Both the position numbers and the translations under genes were made by a program. The notes beneath the pieces are model-generated. The model was not told the origin of the DNA. It did no database searches and was given only the letters and a program-made list of their open reading frames with translations. A stretch of DNA of 64,000 nt from Eunapius fragilis. Lineage: Eukaryota; Porifera; Demospongiae; Spongillida; Spongillidae. Position 1 is the first letter of the stretch; each line of letters begins with the position of its first letter. Of this stretch, positions 10,712-22,295 are shown in pieces. The stretch covers positions 13,620,190-13,684,189 of the forward strand of contig OY811972.1 in NCBI GenBank assembly GCA_963681505.1. The letters run 5' to 3'.

Positions 10712-11184
10712 CCCCCCCCTCCCTCAAAAAAAAAAAGCGCCCCTGCCTATGGCCATGAGTCACCAGCTTTAGAATGCAGCATGGCCGGAACAAGCACACT
10801 TATATCTGCTAACCTTCTCAAAACCTAACCTAATGCACTTCAATTGGACGCACGTCCCATCCTGACTCCATAGCGTATTTAATTGGCTTCAGTGCGGAAC
10901 CCGTCTCGGTTATCCGGAACCGATCCTTTTGGTATTTAATACCATAAACATTGTATGGATGATTTGACGCTAGCGACATACCTGCAACGACCGTTGAATG
11001 CATGAGAGCGCCAGGCGTGTGATGAATCTTATGTGGACGGTTCGCATTGCACTTGCGGGTAAGTATATGTATGTAACGTGTTACACGCTGTAACAACAGT
11101 TGTATTTGAGCGCGCGTACTCCGTATATATCACCGCTGCAACGGTACTGCGCGCGCTGGCGGCATTTATTCTGGCATAGTCGTT

Positions 11185-11186
<2 letters not shown>

Positions 11187-11214
<28 letters not shown>
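11187..11214. repeat. C homopolymer (28 bp)
   Basis: Uninterrupted run of C about 90 bp before the assembly gap. Confidence 0.95.
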
Positions 11215-11215
<1 letters not shown>

Positions 11216-11300
11216 CGCTCATGTACAAACTGAACGTGCCGTTCTTCTTAAGAGAGTATTAATGTTTAATAATGGAGCCACGCCTTGTGTATTAAATTTC

Positions 11301-11500
11301 NNNNNNNNNNNNNNNNNNNNNNNNNNNNNNNNNNNNNNNNNNNNNNNNNNNNNNNNNNNNNNNNNNNNNNNNNNNNNNNNNNNNNNNNNNNNNNNNNNNN
11401 NNNNNNNNNNNNNNNNNNNNNNNNNNNNNNNNNNNNNNNNNNNNNNNNNNNNNNNNNNNNNNNNNNNNNNNNNNNNNNNNNNNNNNNNNNNNNNNNNNNN
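11301..11500. other. Assembly gap (200 N)
   Basis: Exactly 200 N. The 41 bp before the gap (11260-11300) and the 41 bp after it (11501-11541) are identical, which suggests that the contig ends overlap and the gap holds no sequence. Confidence 0.95.
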
Positions 11501-11541
11501 TAATGTTTAATAATGGAGCCACGCCTTGTGTATTAAATTTC

Positions 11542-11985
11542 GTGTAATAAACCTTCTTGAGAACCTGGCCATTCCCCATCTATACGGATACCATGTACGT
11601 ACGCGTTCGTACACGATATACGTACGTATTTATAATATGGACATTGGCCACACACTACTACATGCCTCTATATCGCGACCTCGTGAATCGAATATTTTTA
11701 AAAGCGATGTGCCAGTATTGAATTTAGTCCCACACCTCACACCACCTTGACTGGTTTGCCAGTTGTTTGCCGACAACGCTACAATAGGACTTTCCTGATT
11801 CCATTGTTAATTTATTTTGTGTTGTCTACATGTACGTGCCAGTCCTAATTAGAACACTTGTGCTATCCTATAAATTAGAAAGTCTGATTAGAGAGCAGAT
11901 GCATTCATACTAATTAGAGAACCAACATATACCCGTCTTGCTTACAAAGCAGGGGGTTGGGTTGGGTCCTGCGTTGTGCAGCACT

Positions 11986-12021
<36 letters not shown>

Positions 12022-12480
12022 TGTTGGCAATGTGAAAAGTCGGGTGACTTGATATCTACAAAGCCAAGTGATGCTGTATGCTTGCTCTTGCCACATTCCC
12101 TGAGTCTCACGCTTATGGTTACTGCTTATCCTAATGCTACCACACCTTACCACTGTCCTCCTTCTCAGATCCATAGAGGCCTCTGTACACACTGTTGTGT
12201 AATTAAATATTTTAGTATTAAATATTAATTTAGTACTGTCACGGGGAAAAATTTTCATGTTCCCATCCCTTTTGGATTTTTGATCCATGTTCCCAGGTTT
12301 GCAGTTATCTTAGCTAACCACATCTAAAGGTACAATGTTGACATAAGCCATTCCACCCTGGGAATGTGGATCAAATTCCCCAAAGGATGGGAGCGCAAAA
12401 CGTTTTCCTGTGTGTGACAGGTTTGATAAACTTCCTGAAAGGAGAAACAAAATGGCATTCACTTCATTCTTTAGTTTGAA
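11542..12480. other. No gene recognised
   Basis: Unique and low-complexity sequence containing a 33-bp G run (11988-12020). The proline- and glycine-rich frames here are homopolymer translations. Confidence 0.5.
11988..12020. repeat. G homopolymer (33 bp)
   Basis: Longest uninterrupted G run in the window. Confidence 0.95.
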
Positions 12481-12509
12481 GGGAGGGGGGGGAGGGGGGG
12501 GGGGGGGGG
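12481..12509. repeat. G-rich tract
   Basis: 29 bp of G with two A interruptions. Confidence 0.9.
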
Positions 12510-12625
12510 TTTGGGCATGTTAATAAATAACTATACATATACATATTTCTATACACACAGCATACACATGTACTTACAGCATATGGGTTTACTCAATGAC
12601 CTGTGCAAAGGACAAATATCCAATT

Positions 12626-13006
12626 TTAGAATGTGAGTTCTAAGCCATTTATTGTAATGAAGCCTTGAACTAAAAATGGCACACAATGGAGTTGGACCTT
12701 CTTGTGTACCTTTACATGTGGATGTAACGGTTCAGAAACCTTGGTTCCTGGTACTGTCCTTAACTGTCTTACCTTCAGGAACATAAACATAAGCAGAAAA
12801 GACTTTGCAGCTGTGCACAGCAGCCAGACCAGTAGTAGGACATTTTCCTTCAACAGAGAGCGTGCATCCAAGTTCATGGCCTGCTTTAAACGCATCTTCG
12901 AATATTGTGCTCCGATGAAAGGAAAAAGCTCAAATGTCATAACCATTAATATGACGACACACGTGTTATATAACATCATAAATTGCACAAAATTAGGACG
13001 ATCCAC
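12626..13006 (-). CDS. Hypothetical membrane-protein fragment
   Basis: A 126-codon open frame with two strongly hydrophobic segments (around residues 10-30 and 55-78: LLLVWLLCTAAKSFLLMFMF). I do not recognise the family. No splice context or promoter was identified, and its 3' end runs into sequence resembling 4370-4450, so it may be an exon or relic of a multi-pass protein, or chance. Confidence 0.25.
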   Translation of the reverse strand: MDRPNFVQFMMLYNTCVVILMVMTFELFPFIGAQYSKMRLKQAMNLDARSLLKENVLLLVWLLCTAAKSFLLMFMFLKVRQLRTVPGTKVSEPLHPHVKVHKKVQLHCVPFLVQGFITINGLELTF

Positions 13007-13490
13007 ATACGTGCCTTAGCAACCAACCAAAGAATTGATCTATTTCAGTTACAGACAATTTTCTCCAAGGATGTTAGCTGAAGATACATCAAACGAAAGT
13101 AATCTATAACGTTTCGGCCAGACACTTTCATCTCCACTTGGAAGACAACTGCCAGTTCAGATGAGGCTCAGGAGTCACAACATCCTCTATGTTTCTTGGA
13201 TCAACAGAGTCTAGTGAGGAATCCAATTTCCACCTACCTCTAATAGAATTGCCCTCACAACTTACCTGAGAGTCATCTGGTGGAGTCCTCTATTTAACAA
13301 CCTATCTCCATCCCTATTGTCAGCCCCCCTTTGCACACAGATGGTAGACTCAAAAATATGCATGTGTTTGCGCACACCGCGAGGGTATACTGCAGTCAGT
13401 CCCCCCTCCTGAAAATTCTGTGTTGGGCTCCATACTTTGCCACTCTTGTAACCAGACAAGCATTATCGCGTGTAGTATAATAATACGTAA

Positions 13491-13515
13491 GGGGGGGGGG
13501 GGGGGGGAGGGGGGA
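13491..13515. repeat. G-rich tract
   Basis: A run of 17 G followed by AGGGGGG. Confidence 0.9.
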
Positions 13516-14040
13516 TTGAGCAATAGATGTGATTATTGCTAATGATTGGTGATTTGGAATGGTGAGGAACACTGGGATGACCAAACATGGTACGCAACAG
13601 GTCCCAAGCCTCGTATAAATGGTTACTGGTTTTTACAAAGGCACAAAATTCTATATTGCAATGTGCTGAAATTCAATACCTGTTGAGCCTAAACACTACA
13701 TCAAACCTGAGAGTGCCTTTTCCTTTCGTTTACGTCCTTTTTCACTTAGGGACCTCCAAAATAGGTAATGAACACGCACATCCAGATTAGTTAAGCAATC
13801 GAGGGAAGTCTGAGACGAAAAGCTTATTTGCAGCATATCTAACCGGAGCACCAAATGCGTCCTTTACTTCTTGCGATGAACATATGAACCTTGAAACGCT
13901 CCTCCAGGCTATCATTAGAGTTCTAGGCCACCAAGCATGTGCACGTGATCATATTCTATTATCTATGATGTGATGATCAAATCGATCTTCTAGCTCTTAT
14001 TTGGTGGACGAGGATGATCAAAGGTGTATAGACTATCTTG

Positions 14041-14225
14041 TGTTTCCCATGGCTGTATTTGAAATGTTTGTGTATGGCACATAGTTCAGACGCCATTGTA
14101 GTTTGCATTGGTTTGCACAGCTGGTTGAAATTGTGACAACGCAAGCTCCATTTATACGGAATTATAATATGAAATAAAGTTGTCTTGTGTACAGGTAAAT
14201 GTGACCTGTGTACAGGGGTGTGACC
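14041..14225. repeat. Relic of a third duplication unit (3' flank of paralogue 1/2 type)
   Basis: Resembles 1463-1626 and 5562-5706 in order and content: CCATGGCTGTAT, GTTTGTGTAT, CAGACNCCATTGT, ATACGGAATTAT, then the inverted pair GTACAGGT / ACCTGTGTAC. The membrane exon that follows this segment in units A and B is missing here. Confidence 0.6.
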
Positions 14226-15330
14226 TGTGTACAGGGGTTAAACTATAAAATTTACAGCCAGGAGGGCAGGAGTTACCCCTGCCAGGATGGCTCATGGAGA
14301 TGGCATGGTGAACCAATTCACATTCAGCCTGCAGTAAATCTACTGGAGGGGAGGGGAGTGGAGGGAAGGAGGGGAGGGGAGGGGAGGGGAGGAGGGGTGC
14401 CACTGTATAGATGGTGTCACAAGTCTGTTGCCCCAATTGCCCACCTGTCTCTACTCCCAATATCTAGCTCAGTTTCACCAAGCAAAGGCATTTTTTCATG
14501 CAAGATTAAAATTGAATATGGTTTTGTTTCGTTTTGCGTATGTCCACAGGCAACGTGTCTCGTACAAGTTGCCTCATGTATTTCCCATCGTGTATAAGCC
14601 ATAGATGTTTCTTCTGTCAAACGACACGTACATGTACTAAATACAGTCCCCGATCAAAGGCTGCCGGCTGGCCCCCTGTATATTGATGGCACTCTGTTGT
14701 GCAAACTGGGCACGTCACGGCTCATAGCTATAACCATTGCAGCTGAGGGGGGTGTGTGTGTCTATACTTAGTATTGCAACGGTCCTATGTCACACCTGAG
14801 ACGAACTCCGCAAGTGGAATTAGCGGAAGTTATAGGCTACCAGCTTAATGCCGTACAACAGCAAGATCATCAGTACATGGACACAAACCTTTAAGTACTA
14901 CTACTAACACACATGACATCAGCAGCACAAGGGTCAATTAAGATATAATTGGACTACAGATGGGCTAGCTGAGACATCTCTCTCATGGGTGCACTCAATA
15001 ACAATTTAACTACTCAATAGACTCATCCATATCCCCAGTCCCTCATGTATTTTTGGCATCTGTAAGATGTATGCAGAGTACAGAACGTGAAATAAATAAA
15101 ATAATTTTTAAAAAATTTAATGGGAACTTGCTTAGTTTGTATGTTACCTGTGAACCTACACGTACATGTATACTTGTGTGGGTGCCCATATCTTTACGTC
15201 TGTAGTGGGGGAGAGGGGGGGAATGTGTGTGTGTGTGTGTGTATGTGTGTAAGGGTGGCCATTACCACCACACTTCATAAAACATTAACCCTCCCCCCCT
15301 TCCCCCCTCTCCCCCCCAACCCCCACCAAG
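14226..15330. other. Upstream region of paralogue 3; first exon not located
   Basis: Contains a GGGGAGG-type purine minisatellite (14346-14394) and TG and G-rich tracts. The family pattern predicts a 5' exon ending in phase 1 with the signal-peptide start. Candidates exist (for example ATG at 14577 with a GTATAA donor), but none is convincing. Confidence 0.4.
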
Positions 15331-16498
15331 CCTCAGTGCTGTTGCATATGCTGGTCCCCAGCCACCAGGACAACTGTCCCCTCGATGAAGACGCCAACGT
15401 CAGAGCGACGGGGAGAGGAGGGAGAGAGCTCCAAGCCTGCAGGTCCCGGAGCTGCCTCACCTGCACGAACCAGCCCGCCGTCTGCCGCGTGGACCCGACC
15501 AATCGGGTCGTGACCTGCAAAGGGGACACCTCCGCTTGCCGGGTGGAGGAGTGCGACCTCTGCAGCCGCTGTGTGGCCTACTACGGGGGTAACCTCACCT
15601 CCTTCAGGTTCGTGTCGGCCTGCATCTCGAGGGACTACCCTTACACCTGCGGCTCAACCCCGGCCAAGTGTTTCAGGAGCGACGCGGTGACGGGGGCGAA
15701 GGTGGGCGGGGCTAACGGCCTGTTCGATTCGGGCAAGCTGTGGTGCGGTTGCTATGGCGACAACTGCACGGCTGAGTTGGTGTTCCACTACATCGTCCGG
15801 AATGTCTCGGGGGTGGCGGTGGATACGTCAGCGGGTCCTTCAGTTGCACCCAGCACCGGCCATGATTGTAAGCTCATGGTGCTTGTACCGTTCTTACCCT
15901 GAACCATGCTTTTGTGTATGATGTGTGGCATGTGTGTGTGTGTATGTGTGTGTGTGCGTGTGTGCGTGCGTGTGTGTGTGTGCGTTTGCATGCATGGGGG
16001 TATGAGTTATATGTGTGTGTGTTTGTATGTGTGTGTGTGTGTGTGCATGTGTGTGTGTGCATGTGTGTGTGTGGGCATGGGGGTATGAGTTGTGTTGCAT
16101 GGGGGTATGTGTGTGTGCATGGGGTATGTGTGTGTATGGGGTATGTGTGTGTGTGCATGGGGTATGTCTATGTGTGCATGGGGTATGTGTGTACATGGGG
16201 GTATGTGTGTGTGCCCGCATGGGGGTATGTGTGTGTGCATGGGGGTATGTGTGTGTGCATGGGGGTATGTGTGTGTGCATGGAGGTATGTGTGTGTATTA
16301 GGATGTTGTGTGCACATGGTAGTGTTGCATGCGTGTGTGAACATTTGAAGTGAACACTGTTGGTATGAAGTCCTGTGTATTGCAGAGATGCCCACACTGC
16401 ACGCATGAGATCATATAATACATGCCATAAATATGAGTCATCTGTTATACATGTACCTGAGTGCAGAGAGATAGCAACACAATAGAAGGTGTGTGTGT

Positions 16499-16539
<41 letters not shown>

Positions 16540-16894
16540 TGTGTGTGTGTGTGTGTATGTGTCTGTGCGTGCGTGTGTTAGGGTTCATGTATGCATTACT
16601 TAGGTATGGGGTCCATCACTTGTAAAAAGTGTGACCCTCATCCGTCTGTCCTTTGGATTAATGCCCCTTCCCATTCTGTTCCCCTTCACAGCGCAACAGG
16701 TACCCGCGGAGGTGGGGACGGTGGAGGTACAGTTGTACGAAGTGGTCATAGCCATGCTCTCGTGTGTCCTGTTTGTTGCCCTTGTCGCAGCGCTCATCCT
16801 ATTGGGCCTGGGGACAAGGAAGGTATTCCTCAAATTCCGAGCCGAACGTGCAGAAAATTCGTTCAAATTTAAGAAATTCATTCCTTTGGAGTGA
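15331..16894 (+). CDS. Ly6-like cysteine-rich single-pass membrane protein, paralogue 3 (5' exon unresolved)
   Basis: Two exons are supported: 15331-15867 (ectodomain; acceptor after a polypyrimidine run, donor GTAAGC) and 16692-16894 (membrane helix, tail and TGA). Both junctions are phase 1 as in the paralogues. The ectodomain keeps the family spacing: SCLTC, GDTSAC, a CxxC before YY, ACISRD, then C-x-C-YGDNCT. The membrane segment is about [20 protein letters not shown], followed by a basic tail ending KFKKFIPLE. This is the only paralogue on the plus strand and has richer GC codon usage in exon 2. Intron 2 is filled by a TG/ATGGGGGT minisatellite. The start exon is missing from the model. 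Confidence 0.7.
15928..16310. repeat. TG microsatellite and GCATGGGGGTATGTG minisatellite in intron 2 of paralogue 3
   Basis: TG repeats grade into about ten units of roughly 20-22 bp built on GCATGGGGGTATGTGTGTGT (16085-16295). The many open frames across it, on both strands, are repeat translations. Confidence 0.9.
16491..16573. repeat. (TG)n microsatellite
   Basis: About 80 bp of TG with TATG interruptions, upstream of the last exon of paralogue 3. Confidence 0.9.
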
Positions 16895-18816
16895 ATGTAT
16901 GTCTTTTTGCATGGCTTCCATTGTTTCTGCTCAGCTCAGTGTAGTTGTTATTTGACATGCTACATACACGTGCCTTATATGGTATGTGTATTATTAATCA
17001 CTGCTGCAAAAGGCTTGGTGTGCGATTGCATTATATTATATTTGCACTTCTAAACATCAGAATGGGTTGCCTTGCGGGGGCAAAAGGCTGGAGGTTTGTT
17101 GATCAAATTGGTCAAGGAAGAGAAAATGGAGGGAGCATTATTGTGTATAATACGTGTTTGTGTTGCAAGCAACTCGTATTAATGTACTCAAAGAGAATCG
17201 TTTTAACAGTGAGGTGATTTGCCAGCATGTTAAAAGCCGTGGTGACCACCAATTTCTGTGTCATGGCTGTGGAAATGGGGTAACTACACAACGCTAGCTA
17301 AGTATTGCCACCCTAGCTTGGGGATGCATAGAGCAATACGCCCGCAATTTCAGAGCTATCACTTTTGTCACAGCACCCCGACTACCAAGTGCCATTATTC
17401 ATTGTGTCAGTACCTGTCTTTAACCTGTACCTGCTATATAGCTGGTGTTTCAGTATAACACTTTTAATAATTGGTGTAATGTGGAATGGTTTTATGTATA
17501 CTTTAAAACTGCAAGGGTAATCCAATGGCATAACTGTAAAAGGTTAATGAATTCAAAACCCTCATAAAATCAACATATTCAATTCATGAAGTCCTCTATT
17601 CTTCAAGACTAACGTTAAAATTTAAAAGTTGCTCAGTAGGCCATCAAAGTCACAAACTTCAATAATGATCATGAGTTATTGCTATAAAAGGTGTACAAGA
17701 AAGAAATACTGAGAATTAATAAATGAATAAGTACGGAAGCAAGAATAATTACGCTTGGCCTCTTGGACATTCCTTAAATATTTCCTATAATTGTGTATGT
17801 ATTGTTCATAAATTATAATTAATATTAAATATATTGCCATACCCATGAGGTTCACCAAGTCCCCAGGCCACTGCTGCCATTTTATGGCCGACTTGGCCTC
17901 ACTTTGGTGAGGTCCTGTGCAAGAGCCCTGCTATCAAGAGCTGGACCTTCATTTGTTGACAATAATAATGTACATTCATGTATTCATGCATTGTGTATCT
18001 TTATAAATAATAATAATATTGCGAGAGTGCACATCTTGCCAATAAGGCATACCTAGTCTAGAGCTGTGCCTTTTTAACGTTTACATTTAAGGTCATAATA
18101 TTTTTTATACGGTCATTATTTTTCCAGCTCTTAGCTGATAAAGACACACCTTTACTAAACTGATGAAATAAAACCATAATATTGAAAATTATTTATTTGT
18201 TCACCCTCCATGTGCATTTAGTCTTTTGGTGTTTTCAAGAACCACGCCAGTAATTATCGTATAATTCTCGTAAGTACCGGCCGGTATCAGCTAATTCGGA
18301 TTCTGTTGTTTTTAATTCTAATAACGCGATTTGTATTTCACTTTACAAAACTGTAAATGCAAAGATTAGTCGGTAATATAATCTAAAACCGCACCATATT
18401 TGGTGTCCGCGGTTATACAGACCTTATATTTTTCAGTGTTATAAAGTTGGCCCCAATAATCAACAAGCAATTAACAGATTAGCAGGGGCAGACAGAGAGC
18501 ATGCAGTTTTCTCAAACCTGGTCATAACGTTTACTAAGAAAATTAACTGAAGAAGAAATAAATCATCTTGTACATGTTATATATATTTTGCACACTTAAA
18601 TAATTCCCTGAGGATCGATACCTCACTGGTTGCCCCCTCCACGTAAACACATTTCGGTAATTACAAGTACTCTACCTTTCGTGGTCTTCAATATTTCTTC
18701 TTTACTCGATTACAGTAACTTTCAATGTTTTGTATGTGAACTCCTGTTGTGCTATTCACAAATTCTAGGCTATGCGTGTTAACTGTTGCGAGCTGGAGAT
18801 TAGTCGGGATTAGTCA
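16895..18816. other. AT-rich intergenic region
   Basis: About 1.9 kb without a supported gene, RNA or repeat. Short frames at 16945-17217 and 17258-17458 lack recognisable features. Confidence 0.5.
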
Positions 18817-19150
18817 ATGCTTTTAATTGAAATGGCGCGTTATTTGGAAGCTGCGATCAGTGAAGCTATTGGTGGGCTTCAGCATGGTTGGGGTACGGTG
18901 AGCTTCGAGAGAGTCACGTACTTCCTGAGAGGAAAAGACGTCTTTGTCAGTCTCCCAACAGGCAGCTATGTTATTATCTGCTACCGAAAGCTGTTGGCTT
19001 CCTTCGACGGGCTTGTGATGAACCTATTATAGTTGTTCTAAGCCCTCATATCTTTGATGAAGGATCAAGTGAAAGCTTTGACAGAACGCAACACGAAAGC
19101 CATCTGCCATTCTACCGAGCTAGCCGATAGTGACATGGACAATATATAGA
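18817..19150 (+). pseudogene. RecQ-like DEAD/DEAH helicase fragment
   Basis: Successive frames read as the start of a RecQ-type helicase: GKDVFVSLPTGS (Walker A region, with the GK of the P-loop damaged), then LLPKA, a strand motif IIVVLSPH, then KDQVKALTERNTKA. At least two frameshifts and loss of the P-loop lysine make it non-functional. Only about 110 residues of the helicase core are represented, so this is a retained fragment or transposon cargo. Confidence 0.65.
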
Positions 19151-19300
19151 GAATCTACGCACTTCTAGATTAAACTAGAACCATCGCATATATGGTCGTT
19201 CATATGATGCATGCTCAAGCATTTTTTCAGTCACTACTAGGGTCAGACATGACAGACCCTGTTGGGAGCATGGACCTGGCACGATATCGCTTAGTGGACA

Positions 19301-19420
19301 TAGTCTCGTACCCAGACCCACAGTCACAGCTGCGGATGGATTACATCACCACTACCTACCCTCGCATAGCGGTGATGTAATCCATCCGCAGCCGTGAGTG
19401 TGGGTCTGGGTACGAGACTA
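19301..19420. mobile_element. TAGTCTCG-type hairpin MITE
   Basis: 120-bp hairpin with ends TAGTCTCGTACCCAGACC and GGTCTGGGTACGAGACTA. The flanking 9-mers TAGTGGACA and CATTGGACA agree at 7 of 9 positions, consistent with a decayed 9-bp target duplication. Confidence 0.85.
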
Positions 19421-19832
19421 CATTGGACATGTATACTGCATGTACTACATCAAGTGTCAAGGACTCCATTCTACAGTCTTTTGCCAAAATCAACACTAAA
19501 CTTCGACTAATTATTGCCACTGTTACATTTGGAATGACATGGACATAAATATAGACATGGACGTAGACATAAAGTTTTTCTTTATCACTCACATTAACCT
19601 GATCCCCAACCCTTGATACCATTTCCCATAAGATGCTTTTGTCTTCCTGTGAAATGGAATACTGCTCAAGTGGCAGATAAATTTCTCTGAATACTTATGA
19701 ATGCATAGCAAGTATGATCTGAGACGTTGCATCTGTCAATGATACGTTTTTTTTTTTAAAATTTAAATGCGCTGGAAATTGGTCTGTCCATCATAAATCG
19801 TCTGAATTTAAGTTATGTAATATTACAGGGGA

Positions 19833-19932
19833 AGAGACGTGTGCATGCAGTTGTAATGTAAGCAATACAATACATTTCAATTGCATGCATTATATATATA
19901 TCACATACATTACAACTGCATGCACACGTCTC
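19833..19932. mobile_element. Foldback element
   Basis: GAGACGTGTGCATGCAGTTG... pairs with its complement ending at 19932 over about 27 bp, around a TA-rich spacer. It lies just beyond the 3' end of paralogue 4. Confidence 0.75.
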
Positions 19933-20005
19933 GCACCGATTAGGTCCATTTTAACGGCAAATTAAGATCTCATAAAGTAACAGTATCTATAGATTTCACA
20001 CAATG

Positions 20006-21053
20006 TCAAACTGGATGGGCATTACAAATGCTCTTCTTGATGGTGGCTACTATAATTGCCAAGGCAACCGAGAATGCAATAAATAGAACAATTGAGAGAA
20101 ATATGATGGCTATATTGTACGGCTCCAGCTTTGAGTCTGCTGCCGAAGTCACTATTGAACAAGAAATAGTTGTAGATACGACGGTGAACGATAATGAAAG
20201 AACAACAGTAGTGAAAAGCAAGTACTAGAAGCAATTTAATTAAGAAGCATGCAGTTTAAAAAGAAATAGCTATAGGATAAACATGCAGAGTAACACAACT
20301 AGCTTACTTATGGGATATGTAATCATCGTGGGCCCGGGAAATGATGTTGCCTGTGCGGGTTGGGTGGTGTTAACGATGTAAGTGAAGCTTAGATTTGCTG
20401 TGCAGTTGCTCGCTAAGCACGAACAGGAAATGGGACTGGATGAAAAAAGAGCGCTCTCATTCATTACGAGACCACTGCCAACACAAGCATAAGTGGACGA
20501 ATCGCAAGTGTACGTAGGGTCATTGGAAATGCAGCCTGACGTGAACCGATAATCGACGTGGTTGTCTGAACTCTTGAAATAGTAGGACCCGCAATGACTA
20601 CAGGAGTCACACGTGATCACGCTGCAAGTTGAAGTGTCTCCACTGCACCTCACAGTTCCGTTGGTTTGATGTACGGTGCAGTTGGCTGGGGCATTGGCAC
20701 ACGCCAGGCACTGTTTGGCCAGACAACCTTGCGAGGAGCCACTGTTCGAAGGGCAGGACTGCTGCTGCTGCTGCTGTACAGTTATAGAGAGTGTGCAAAG
20801 CACCACCAAAGCTGTGTGGAGGTGGGCATCAAATCAAAATAGCAATATAAATAATAATACCGCTTGAAGCATGCATCCACCTATATCGGTTTTCAGCGCC
20901 ACGGTGTATGCATGCATGTGTGAAAAAAAAAAAAGAAGGAATCTTCATATAGGACAAATGCATACGCGGTTTTAAATTCAGACCATATTGTATGATTAGG
21001 TGCAGTGGGAATACCGTACTACCCCAGCTCTTACTGCTAAGACACAATGGCAT
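20006..21053 (-). CDS. Ly6-like cysteine-rich single-pass membrane protein, paralogue 4
   Basis: Three exons: 21053-21035 (a 19-nt start exon, donor GTAAGA), 20811-20308 (ectodomain, donor GTAAGC) and 20151-20006 (helix and tail). Phases are 1 and 1, giving 222 residues. The signal peptide reads MPLCLSTLVVLCTLSI. A short poly-Gln stretch (CAG repeat at 20760-20775) precedes the ectodomain, which has family motifs QCLACANAPANC, GDTSTC, CDSCSHC, YY and C-x-C-LASNCT. The membrane segment is about IAIIFLSIVLFIAFSVALAI, followed by a tail of only about 14 residues. Compared with paralogue 1 the tail is much shorter and one extra CxxC cysteine is present. Function unknown. Confidence 0.8.
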
Positions 21054-21659
21054 AGATCAATATTTGGCGAGCCAAAACAATTGATTTTAATTAACTAACT
21101 GGTGAGGCTAGACCATTAAATTTATAATCAGCGTAAGCATAATAAATGCATTTATGGTTTGTAGAACAACAACAACAACAAAAAAAAAAAAAAAGAATAA
21201 TTCGATGCATATTATAGCGCGCTTCAGCAGCAGCGTGGAGATACCGCCGGGCCTCACGTAACAATGATTGGCGGATAAGACGTGGCATGGCCCGCATAGG
21301 GCGTAGCAATATTTGCCTCCGTCCTCGCTCGATCTGCCACCGAAATACGAAATAGCTTGTTGGCGCGGAGAAAATTAAATATTAAATTCATGGTGAAGCG
21401 GTTGGCCGCCAATTTAGTTATCGCCAAAAACGTCTTAACAGTATACGGAATATGATCAAATATATAACTGGCCACAGTACAGGGCCGTGGGCACGTTCGT
21501 GTTTTACAATAATCAATCGGGATATGGTTTTATTCGGCAATTTAAAAAAAAAAAGCATCAATTAAGACATTTCATGCATATTTGATGCACACGTACTGTA
21601 TCCTTCGACTGTGTGTTTGTAAAAAGGTGCATGCATTCATGCACGTATGTAAGCAATGC

Positions 21660-21790
21660 AATTGTGCCTGTGTTGTGTGCGTGTGTGGTGTGATTGCGTG
21701 CGTGTGTGTGCTGTGTGTGCGCGGGTGTGTGTGCGTGTGTGTGTGTGTGTGCGTGTATGTGTGTATGTGTGTTGTGTGTACGTATGTATG
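21660..21790. repeat. (TG)n microsatellite
   Basis: About 120 bp of TG/CG-rich repeats. No gene is supported between 21054 and 22896. Confidence 0.85.
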
Positions 21791-22269
21791 TGTATGAAGT
21801 GGCGCGCATATAACGTCCCTAACCTCCCCACGCACCTCAAACCCTTGACGTTCCGTGACCTTTTATACGTTCTCGCGCGGTTGACGTGAAGTAAAGCTAT
21901 ATAAGGCACCAACACAGAAGAGATCACAATATCAATGGTCCATATACCGTCTTTATATCAGTAGCAGCCACTGCGTGTTTGCATATGAACTCACCTGTGC
22001 CCATTACAAGGTCAGTTAAACACGCGGCTCTCGAGACCAGTGGTAACAACTAATATAACCGACGATAAAAACCACGCGTTATAAGGTAAACTGCGTTTAT
22101 GACATCATTCGTTAATTCAATCTCACTATATGCACTGATCGCCCGTTTTATACGTTGCCCACTATGGTGAACGAACGAACACAGACTCCTTATCAATATA
22201 GCGGCAGAATTCGTCATGCAAACTGCTAAAGGTGTCTTCGAGGTTTGTACGCTTCGGTGGCGAAGGAAG

Positions 22270-22295
22270 CCCCCCCCCCCCCCCCCCCCCCCCCC
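22270..22295. repeat. C homopolymer (26 bp)
   Basis: Uninterrupted C run in otherwise unique sequence. Confidence 0.95.

Noticed and set aside
11100-11579. Open frames spanning the N gap
   Set aside because: Frames through undetermined bases are meaningless.
15894-16406. Long His/Thr- and Cys/Val-rich frames
   Set aside because: Translations of TG/CA repeats in an intron; the same holds for frames at 1074-1377, 2521-2820, 5163-5490, 21558-21927 and 60874-61263.
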